A DNA stretch of 21,022 bases, from the NCBI GenBank assembly GCA_900128585.1, contig LT642364.1:1-21022 (forward strand). The letters run 5' to 3'. The position numbers and the translations under genes were made by a program. This stretch comes from Stramenopiles sp. TOSAG23-3. Its lineage: Eukaryota; Sar. The notes beneath the pieces are model-generated. The model did not search any database and had not been told where the DNA came from. It was given only the letters and a program-made list of their open reading frames with translations. How positions within the stretch are numbered: the first letter of the stretch is position 1; each line of letters opens with the position of its first letter. Positions 15,501 to 21,022 of this stretch are shown in pieces.

Positions 15501-18292
15501 TCTATGAACGGGTACACGCTGCTGTCCAGGCCTGCTACTTTATTAAACACTATCGTCCATGAAAACCCGCCTGCAAAATTCATATCTCTCCGCTCCACGT
15601 TTACTTCAGAAATACTCTGCAAAGCCTCCAACGCGGCTTTCATGTCCGATGCAGAAGCATTCCATTGAATAGGAGAGGTTGTCGTTGCCCACTGCCCATA
15701 CGTAAGGTGGCGCTTTACATCTTCTCTAAACGACAACCGAAAGGTTCCCCCAAGAGGTGCTCTCCCCGGTTTTATCGTGGTCGAAATAAGTTTAGCGCCA
15801 TAGCCACCGAGGGTGGATCCATCAGAAATGACCAAGGGGGGATTATAGTATGCTTGCGTTGCAATATAGGTAATGGACCAGACAAATCCGAGTTGATTAT
15901 TTGGGCCAGATCTAGTCACTCGGACGTCTGTAAAATTCCATAATTCCGCCTTGAATATATTCTCGACGTATTCGGCGGTTGCATCAAATGGTATGGGTGA
16001 ACTAGTTACAGCAGGTTGGGCGACATTATTGTTGTAACCGTCATGAATAATCGGGGGGAATGACAGACGAAAATAGTCTGACAATGTGGTGGAGTCTTGT
16101 TGGCGCTTTACTGAGGATGCCAGGTAACTCCCAGTAACGTTCATTACAGAATCATCGAAAATTAAAATTGGCAAGAATCCTTTTGCACTCCGAAACGTGA
16201 TTTTCCAATTGTAGCCGCCCTCGCAGCCACAATCTACGTTTGGGGATCTGGTGGCGTCTATCCACCCAACATCAACGGACTTCAAATCTTCTTGCATGAT
16301 GATTGCGAGTTGTGTAGCGGACACATCTGCTTCCATTAAGCGGGTGGTAACGTTTCTCCACCTTAATTTAAACATTGGGATATTGTCCCCGTACCCTACA
16401 ACAGGTTTTCTAAGCAGAGACGTCTTTGGAATCCCAATAGTTTGTATGACTTGTATTTCATTTCTGTGCCAAGCCGATGAGGATACTGTTTGGACCTCGG
16501 AAACATAAATACTAGACGTTCCCTCCGTCTGCACGACTTGAATTTCATCAAGAGCTCGATCCTCGTATGGTGCACCTACGACTGCCATATCTTTTAGACT
16601 TGAATTTACATCATCGACCAATTGAATGTCGTTGGAAAACCCAAAACGATCATTGGGCTGTTTGTCATTGCTGCTCAATTGGAACTCTGTCGCGTAACGA
16701 ACTGCGACAAATTGCGACACCTCAAACGTTGGGTCGACGCTTGTCGTGTACTTGATACCATATCCTTCTCCATGCTTTTCAATGGCCAAGTTTTGAAAAG
16801 TTGCAATCCCCAAGTCATACTTCGCTGTTTTCACCCCCAAAAGTGGATACCCTGTGGGATTAATGTACAGAGTGGCTGTGACAATGTTTGTACTATCGGT
16901 TACAACTATGTTTTCACCACCATCGAGAAGGGCAACAATGGGTTGGTTTTGAAACGGAGTACCACCTGCCCACGCATCCGAAGCTGCTTGTAGCAATTTA
17001 AGTGATTTTGGCACTCCCAGCAAAACATTAAACGACGGGGAAAGATTAAAAATAGAGCCCGTCCATTGATATGGGTTAGGAAATAGTGGGTCGGCCGTGG
17101 CGGTATATTTCAGTTGGTACAGCGGGCCGACTTTGTCAATGAGCATGCCATCAAATTGTGCGACACCTGCGTAAACTGGTACAGTTAGCCTAAACCCTTT
17201 GCATTTTTGGAGGGCCGAGTCATATATGCAACCTGGCTTTTGGTTACAGTTCGCATACGCCCCATCATACATTGTGCACGCAGTCAAATTCGAGACGTCC
17301 AGTCGCCCAGCGGACGGGTTGATATGAATGGACACTTCTATTGTACTGGTAAAGTCTTCTACCAATAGGTTCCCACCACTGTCCAGCAGATTTAGAACAG
17401 GGGCCGTAGAAAAATTGAAAGTTTTGCCGGCGATAACAAAGCTCGGATGCCGTGCCACTTCCACTACAACAGCCTTGCCAACACCGACAGTCATTTTAAC
17501 TTGATCTATGTAATTCGCTTGCCCGTTGGTATCAAAAATAGGGTGGTCTACTGAAAACCGTAAAGCATACGGGAACCCTGCAATGTCAATTTTTAACCCA
17601 ATGAACGTGGCAACTCCATTTGTCATCTTCGCATAAAACCCGGCAGCTCCCAAGGTTGACGTGAGCGTACCGTTTTTTGGCTGGTTCGCTGGACGCGATA
17701 TCATCTCTACCAATGCTGATGTAGTGGAGTCAGTAATGACGGTATTGTAACCACGGTCGGCAACTCTGACACGTGGTTGTGGAATAAACGGTTCCCCCCC
17801 ACGAGCAGTCCCGGGTGGCTGCTCAAACAGCACCGTGTGGACAGGGCCAAGTAAAATATTGAACGCGCCTGACTCTATTTGTTTACCTAAGTCTATAGAC
17901 ACAAAATTCAACGTAAAGCCACTTCCGAGCATTGTTATGTACAACCCAGAAAAAGTCGCAATCCCTTTTTCAAAAGTTACCTCCGCGTAAGGCCTGGGGG
18001 GATCAAACGGCTCTCCCTTGGAAGTCCCAGTTACATTATACGCATTGACCCCAGCATATATCGCTGGATTGTTTTTAATTTCTACAAAAATTCTCGACGC
18101 GCTATCTTCTGCACAAGGCAATCCTGATGTATTGAGCTGTTGAACGATGGGCTGAGTTAATAAAGGATCCCCACCGTACCCATTTCCAGGCTGCGTAGTC
18201 ACTTGAAGAGTGTTCGGAAAGCACACCGCAGCGTTCCCCCCCGTGCAGCTCCAAACCGATACCAACGCCACCACGAAAACCCTCAAATACAT
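9581..18292 (-). CDS. Giant secreted protein with twin FG-GAP propellers, Calx-beta domains and nested inserts
   Basis: The product is 2903 residues, intronless, starting at ATG 18292. A signal peptide (about 1-22) is followed by four Ig-like repeats (about 26-535) of the form GG-x-PF-x-x-QP-x-V...D-x-G-x-N...DST. An FG-GAP propeller with seven blade starts follows at about 548, 1038, 1223, 1293, 1351, 1408 and 1682. The first Calx-beta domain is at about 1712-1908. A second propeller has seven blade starts at about 1927, 2012, 2062, 2124, 2208, 2578 and 2699. The last Calx-beta domain is at about 2740-2885. Inserts sit between a blade's VGAP and GAVYVF strands: five W-x-I-T-F beta modules in the first propeller, and a levanase-C-terminal-like beta-sandwich (about 2236-2480) in the second. 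A Cys-rich insert lies at about 2522-2570. There is no C-terminal membrane segment, so it is probably secreted or wall-bound. FG-GAP blades bind Ca2+ in integrin alpha (DDRDGDGAGA near 1244). Adhesion or a surface scaffold is inferred; no catalytic motif is seen. Confidence 0.88.
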   Translation of the reverse strand: MYLRVFVVALVSVWSCTGGNAAVCFPNTLQVTTQPGNGYGGDPLLTQPIVQQLNTSGLPCAEDSASRIFVEIKNNPAIYAGVNAYNVTGTSKGEPFDPPRPYAEVTFEKGIATFSGLYITMLGSGFTLNFVSIDLGKQIESGAFNILLGPVHTVLFEQPPGTARGGEPFIPQPRVRVADRGYNTVITDSTTSALVEMISRPANQPKNGTLTSTLGAAGFYAKMTNGVATFIGLKIDIAGFPYALRFSVDHPIFDTNGQANYIDQVKMTVGVGKAVVVEVARHPSFVIAGKTFNFSTAPVLNLLDSGGNLLVEDFTSTIEVSIHINPSAGRLDVSNLTACTMYDGAYANCNQKPGCIYDSALQKCKGFRLTVPVYAGVAQFDGMLIDKVGPLYQLKYTATADPLFPNPYQWTGSIFNLSPSFNVLLGVPKSLKLLQAASDAWAGGTPFQNQPIVALLDGGENIVVTDSTNIVTATLYINPTGYPLLGVKTAKYDLGIATFQNLAIEKHGEGYGIKYTTSVDPTFEVSQFVAVRYATEFQLSSNDKQPNDRFGFSNDIQLVDDVNSSLKDMAVVGAPYEDRALDEIQVVQTEGTSSIYVSEVQTVSSSAWHRNEIQVIQTIGIPKTSLLRKPVVGYGDNIPMFKLRWRNVTTRLMEADVSATQLAIIMQEDLKSVDVGWIDATRSPNVDCGCEGGYNWKITFRSAKGFLPILIFDDSVMNVTGSYLASSVKRQQDSTTLSDYFRLSFPPIIHDGYNNNVAQPAVTSSPIPFDATAEYVENIFKAELWNFTDVRVTRSGPNNQLGFVWSITYIATQAYYNPPLVISDGSTLGGYGAKLISTTIKPGRAPLGGTFRLSFREDVKRHLTYGQWATTTSPIQWNASASDMKAALEALQSISEVNVERRDMNFAGGFSWTIVFNKVAGLDSSVYPFIDDLDLKQYSFLEDTVGNLAPLVANETMLTGIDATVRVHEVFSTSDLSDEDNLNIKDTTSPSLHLDVERRARKGNHGRRAGAAYVFTRVEERWPQEFKLLGHDTDSYDQFGTSVSVSVDTVAVGAPGAENYGQASKKSLECSASKGYFTLSYQGQTTAPFDASTCTLSDLLQGLSAISSLGRVVAVNSDNEIDSTVMPLLFCNESAPTTFTIRISSPNIKESLTSIQQLTANVAPLYFPKLDTATEASPGSIKIVDVQLAQGLDNFQTGAVYTFKRNANGAWNEETKIMPSGGQPGDEFGGKVILRGDTLVATALEDDRDGDGAGAVYHFYKSDGSWKELQKLGFLDHECGLGCYYSTQKYQGLQFGYSLALQGNTLIVGGYPKTKKLRELNQGEVYVYKRNSPGGNFLPEQIISDVSSHIGDAFGYTLSIHENTLVVGAPYRDGASSAEGAVVVFERTNVGQLFYKHSQLKPNDFEGADRFGITVGVELNTLIASYHEEFPAFNWRIRKSVQAVTVTANSAIGGHFYVTWRVQQFVRPSPGHFATGSELDIIPVGTRVEARFGAVGTGFLSRTPVNVLAERWYPGRVTRSPKSVANTDGTYGIQYENGLWEPDVTRDRIRRINWLDESSDHRKKYRVVKTTRLPYDIAASALRDQMQNELGTGKLSVDRIGPDSFGGYTWRITFQEHDPTVVPPLGARSDSLTGSRVQVRVKTLSTPMLNMRKGTVIFTRDAQYKSWTEQGVLNPGSHQGSDLFGAHQIGVRGTFAIISAANRDTLFSGNNAGAAFMFNLNFLSLKFEHRSYAFSESSIGGGKHNITVLRCSPKCHYGDNSYDLPFEYQIGDGLSTGLQKILVEPKLILRGDKTCSSARGCASSATGRGDCLRRSAGSQECLWLPSSGKVTQPAAYDPLGLSDYAPHYGALNYPKNDSQIQVEVIITDDHVYESPNEMFNVRLLAPGFQPSYGGNLWSDVTVEDDGDGGIGAETYFDLFESSPGAIGHQKFGYSVSAVGSSARKPTPGMYRPELIEDSGDVILAVGMPYAGAAVGNMTHSKVGEVHMYEKTESTGMWTKVQVVTCPTGYNQSNIFFGTSVSLHNKTMVVGTPGLSCAFVYRYNTNSSKWLMEEKLSWSELDTMDRYGDRNAVAVWNNWIVVGAKGAEAVFIYKFNGTSWVRWQRIRQDYNETVILRTAYRNHKDYGAAVAMWSDTLLVGAPKADHSHQTYADDYATKNSFSSNTNDGGGRPTEKGFHGRGIVYQYLINVTSGMWELQTELQAKDKQAQDNFGSSIAIDQDYLVIGAPNEDMKARSTWDFETGNLVGWHKTGDAFDYQPTLGDNTMGRDVYGHTVMAGEDTTYYTRKQYTGEGTRMYQTSGGVADSVRDPAGEAEYTYTESIRLPTFAYKGNPSQRSGKRGKYWIGTYEKRHDNNTAIGNVQGDIPTGTLTSDPFMIGGTEISFLVGGGCRINEVWVELFVDGESGYFPNYKSPLLGGFDTGTAAIPVYRVTGKCTETMHRVTWNVGEWIGKIGQIRIVDMSTMLWAHINVDDFQFDWDNNPATNGGAGNIEPCSHGQCGHHYGESSGAAYVYRRVSKARTEDINGLTVPELCQQFCDSNGCFFNGYSEGWGGEVQDIDRWQCYWYEEQKFQASDKRENDMFGNDVAIDFGAGIVLVGAPGGRIVDLFNRNSRSGRLQTDWAHTGGFTPNTEKTNFPSNPNNPKVGRIMGFRADDQPWRSGSIYLFTRWPESRAGDGRLTEASKWNVTEKLKTQSPAKLDRDHLGFSVALVGYEAFAGAPKEPATYSEVYKQVGSVAYFNLRIDLVRFRKQKWVIQEFSNENDPNFIDVYIDRIGDLSKSLSLKYATSDITATGTPPADYEICMKYYKSERGECGDYVEQSGTITWGPGQKDSAIRLFAIDDFCPEAFQEVFKLSLFLPGGDVLVGKEYTAYVVIEDDDEIAARAKNKAYCKRQASPVYSAIEN
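13390..13970 (-). other. Nested module: Tudor/SH3-like insert within a beta module within an FG-GAP blade
   Basis: These bases encode residues about 1441-1634. A beta module begins GGHFYVTWRV and resumes at PYDIAASALRDQM...GGYTWRITF. Between the halves lies a Tudor-like segment (about 1478-1551): GTRVEARFG, WYPGRVTR, DGTYGIQYENGLWE, then RIRRI. The whole lies between LNTLIAS and KGTVIFTRD of the sixth blade. Confidence 0.65.
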
Positions 18293-19556
18293 TGCACTAC
18301 GGCCAAGACGGTCGCCAACTACGATATGAGAGAAAGTACGGCGTCACAAATGAAAATAGGTGGGGCTACAATTTTTTTACAGGTTCTATAGCATTTCCGG
18401 GCGAAAAATAGGAATCGAAATCTGAGCATCTAATGTATACGCCCGAAGACAGCAAAGGTGTGTGTATTATATATACCTCCTCCGTCTTTTTTCTTCTTCT
18501 TCTTCTACAAGTAAAACTAATAAAATATATAAAAAATAATAATTATTTTAAAAAATAACGCTCGGCCGCCACCGAGGAGTACCGAGTACCGCCGAGTACT
18601 GGTATTATTTTAAATTATACCATTAATAAATAGTATTATAGTAAGTCTAAATAATACCCCCCCAGGCACTCAACTCAGGCAGGTATTAATTAATAGACTA
18701 GACTATTAACCAGGTACGGTAACGAGAGTTAAAGTGTACATTGTAAGCGGCTCCAATGAGAAAATAGTAGAAGTCTACTTTAAATTATATACATTAGGAC
18801 GTAGTATTCGATCTATAATAATCTCTAAAATAGTCCAACACAAAAAGTCATTTTGGGATTCTGGGACATTACGTTGTGTCGGTGTTAATTAAGTTAATCA
18901 GCAACAGCGGTTTACTTTTTTAACCAATCAGCATTCCGATTTAGGGACTTTTACATAGAGCAAAATAAGCCTGAAATTTATTATTCTAAAGATGTTTGTT
19001 AGTCAATTTGAATTTCGATTTCGCATCAATCAAGTAAGTATTCACACACAAAATCGCATATTATAATTTGGGCTTTTATTATTCAGTTATTATTATTATA
19101 GTTATTATTTTAGTTATTTGTAAATAATAATTTAGACGACTAGAATGTTTTGTCGTCTTCTCTGGGTTTTTATACCGACATCACATCACACATTATGGTG
19201 TCATCATGCTGTTATTTATTATTCGGGGAAATGAGCAAAATATGGTACGTACGACGTAGTACAACTCCAACAACAACGAACTAAAAAATAAAATATAATT
19301 GTTGCTAATGATGATGATGAATAGCCGTTTTTTTGTAGTTCCAACAAAGTACAGCTTCTTCAGTTGCTTTTCGCTTCATTGTAAATACCATCCCGGGAGG
19401 ATCTTTCTTTTCATATATTTTTGATGCTCTGGATACTTGACCAGCTGCAATTTTGTCATGGCACAGCGAAAGGTAGCGCAACTGCGTTTCAGGACGAATT
19501 TGGCCATTCTACTAATTGGTTGCAGAAAGTAACAAGTTCGCCAAGTAAACAGGTCA
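18293..19556. other. AT-rich divergent spacer
   Basis: No gene is supported. It contains a GC-rich island at 18561-18600 with three GAGTAC words, TTC and GAT triplet runs near 18490 and 19310, and nine or so GTAC words. A 60-codon frame from ATG 19424 overlaps the start of the next gene in another frame and is not in continuous phase with it; I regard it as 5' leader. Confidence 0.55.
18466..18475 (-). promoter_or_regulatory. TATA-like element upstream of the giant gene
   Basis: On the minus strand the word is TATATATAAT, about 175 nt before the ATG at 18292. In this AT-rich background such words are common, so it is only a candidate. Confidence 0.25.
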
Positions 19557-20945
19557 ATGATCTACGAAGGTGCAGGTTTCACAGACGCCCAACAAAGCCT
19601 AGAAACTGAGGCCAGTCTCGAAGCTGAAACCTTATCCACAAAACGCCTTTTTCAAAAGCTTCATGCAAGGGCAGTTGACGATGTTAGAATAACATCATTG
19701 TACAGAGTATTGTGGAAACTCCCTCACCTCTTGTCACCCGGTGACCACGGTTTACAGTATATTGGGCGGAACATTTTACTGCGCTCCGCCGGTTTTCGTT
19801 GTGGGCCAAATATTCGGCCTTTGCCAGCGTCTTACAAAGAGCTTCTTGAAAGTGCTAAAAACGAACCACTCATTACATTCCTATTGCGCTTGTCGTACGT
19901 GCCCAATAAGGAAATAACCATAGTAGGATTGCAGGTGCTGTTACAAATACTATCGTTTGATTTGAAACACATGAAAATGATAGAAATTGTGACGTTTTGT
20001 GGGTCAGTCGGACGTGCCGTGCAAGACTTTAAAAGCAGCGAGAATCTGCTTCCTGTGCTGTTGGTTGCTCGAGAATTATCGAATCGGAAACCGACCATCC
20101 CCTGGTTTAGGAAACCTTTTCTTGAAGTATATTTTGAATCACTTTGTTTCCATATTGAAAACGAAGCAGAGGTTCCCGAAAAGGATTTAATTGTTCGCAT
20201 TAGAAGGCAGCTGGGCAAGGGCAAAAATAACAAAATTGAAGGCTGGGAAATAGAAACGGAAAAGCGAAGGTTCTTGGCAGAGCAGGAAAGTTCAAGAGAC
20301 GCAGCATGTTTACTGTGCGATTCATTGGCGAATCTAGTGGGAGACCCAATTGCAAGTCAAGAAATTGCGGGGGGGCAACGGCTGATTCCGTATATTTTTA
20401 ATCTAATACAAATGAAAACAGCAACCGAAGTGATTAACGTAGCCATCTTCGATTTGCTTTGGAGGTTATCGTTTTCTAAACCCTCTCAAGACTGCGTTTG
20501 TGAGCTGATGTATAACGATTTAGAAGTTTACAACATTCTTTTAGAATACTGTGCTCCAGAGTCAATTTTTTTGTTACAAGCGGTTGGAGTCTTGTGGAAT
20601 TGCCTCGGGTCTCCAAGCCGCTGCATGAAATTTCAAACTATATTTGAAAATGCCGCCAATCGAGCCGACAGTCGTCAAAATGATCCATCCTCAAGGAATT
20701 TGACAAGAAACAACCTGTTGTATGTTATTGTTGTAGTAGTGAACAAAAGCGACGATTTGGATGTGCTGTCGGTAGCCTGCGGCTTATGTTCACAGCTATT
20801 GTATAATGATTACAATGTGTTTTATATGTCCCAACAAGGGGGGTTCATGGACCGTCTTGTAGATCTTGCGGCAGTCAACACTGAAGGAAAGGGCAGGGCT
20901 ATGGCCGTTAACGCAAATCGTGCACTTATAGCTGCACGGCATTAA
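19557..20945 (+). CDS. ARM-like helical-repeat protein
   Basis: The specific family is not recognised. ATG 19557 (MIYEGAGFTDAQ) is the first in frame after an in-frame TAA at 19530, and the product is 462 residues. It is predominantly helical, with repeats that look like armadillo/HEAT units: LRLSYVPNKEITIVGLQVLL (about 107-126), ACLLCDSLANLVGDPIASQE with a following GGQRLIPYIFNLI (about 246-280), VINVAIFDLLWRLSF (about 286-300), IFLLQAVGVLWNCLGS (about 334-349), and LSVACGLCSQLLYNDYNVF followed by GGFMDRLVDLA near the end. The Gly-Gly/hydrophobic turn before helix 3 is ARM-like. No signal peptide or membrane segment is obvious, so a cytosolic or nuclear binding scaffold is likely; the partner is unknown. 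A TGTAA lies about 25 nt after the stop. Confidence 0.75.
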   Translation: MIYEGAGFTDAQQSLETEASLEAETLSTKRLFQKLHARAVDDVRITSLYRVLWKLPHLLSPGDHGLQYIGRNILLRSAGFRCGPNIRPLPASYKELLESAKNEPLITFLLRLSYVPNKEITIVGLQVLLQILSFDLKHMKMIEIVTFCGSVGRAVQDFKSSENLLPVLLVARELSNRKPTIPWFRKPFLEVYFESLCFHIENEAEVPEKDLIVRIRRQLGKGKNNKIEGWEIETEKRRFLAEQESSRDAACLLCDSLANLVGDPIASQEIAGGQRLIPYIFNLIQMKTATEVINVAIFDLLWRLSFSKPSQDCVCELMYNDLEVYNILLEYCAPESIFLLQAVGVLWNCLGSPSRCMKFQTIFENAANRADSRQNDPSSRNLTRNNLLYVIVVVVNKSDDLDVLSVACGLCSQLLYNDYNVFYMSQQGGFMDRLVDLAAVNTEGKGRAMAVNANRALIAARH

Positions 20946-21022
20946 AGCAAAAAGAAATATTATACTTGTAATAATTACCTATATAAATGCGTATAGTGAT
21001 TAATACCCAGTTTTTCCGTCAT
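20946..21022. other. 3' flank of the ARM-like gene
   Basis: Only 77 bp remain. It is AT-rich and begins with an A-rich stretch and TTGTAATAATTA, which may include a poly(A) signal. Nothing else is visible. Confidence 0.4.

Noticed and set aside
19424-19609. Upstream frame as a first exon of the ARM-like gene
   Set aside because: I tried GT-AG junctions that would bring it into phase; none was convincing, and the ATG at 19557 gives a complete frame after an in-frame stop.
1-21022. Transposon, CRISPR array, tRNA or rRNA genes
   Set aside because: No transposase, reverse transcriptase, terminal repeats, spaced direct repeats or tRNA-like cloverleaf with a T-loop consensus was seen.
1-21022. 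Giant-virus or bacterial origin
   Set aside because: A dynein-arm docking protein, a canonical spliceosomal intron and microsatellite-rich spacers fit a nuclear genome of a flagellate much better.

Overview
The window reads as nuclear DNA of a unicellular flagellated eukaryote. One gene encodes the outer-dynein-arm docking-complex coiled-coil protein (ODA1/ODAD1 type), which implies a motile cilium. At least one gene has a textbook spliceosomal intron (GTAAGT donor, AACTAAC-like branch point, pyrimidine-rich CACAG acceptor). Genes are mostly intronless, close together and of moderate GC. The spacers are very AT-rich and full of microsatellites. I cannot name the species. Algal or other flagellate protist lineages fit best; prokaryotic or organellar origin does not.

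Layout, left to right: (1) a 5'-truncated plus-strand gene for a coiled-coil protein (2-781), probably interrupted by a 36-nt intron; (2) a convergent minus-strand ODA1/ODAD1-like gene (997-2739); (3) a 1.5-kb AT-rich divergent spacer; (4) a plus-strand gene for a charged, repeat-bearing, tail-anchored protein (4222-5559); (5) a convergent minus-strand gene for a membrane sterol desaturase/fatty-acid hydroxylase-superfamily enzyme (6137-7411); (6) a 1.4-kb spacer with a 34-bp perfect palindrome and a dense cluster of GTAC tetramers; (7) a spliced mini-gene for a 67-residue membrane protein (8856-9183), followed by a possible micro-ORF (9249-9392); (8) an 8.7-kb uninterrupted minus-strand gene (9581-18292) for a 2903-residue secreted protein; (9) a 1.26-kb spacer; (10) a plus-strand ARM-like helical-repeat protein (19557-20945).

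The most striking object is the giant secreted protein. By eye it resolves into a signal peptide, four Ig-like repeats, a seven-blade FG-GAP propeller, a Calx-beta domain, a second seven-blade FG-GAP propeller and a second Calx-beta domain. Whole extra domains are spliced into the loops of individual blades, in one case three levels deep: a Tudor/SH3-like module inside a beta module inside a blade. It looks like an integrin-alpha-like adhesion or cell-surface scaffold, but its function is not known.

The genes do not form an evident pathway. Motility (ODA1), sterol/lipid modification, membrane anchoring and the cell surface are each represented once. Two of the convergent spacers share a short repeated motif downstream of the plus-strand gene.
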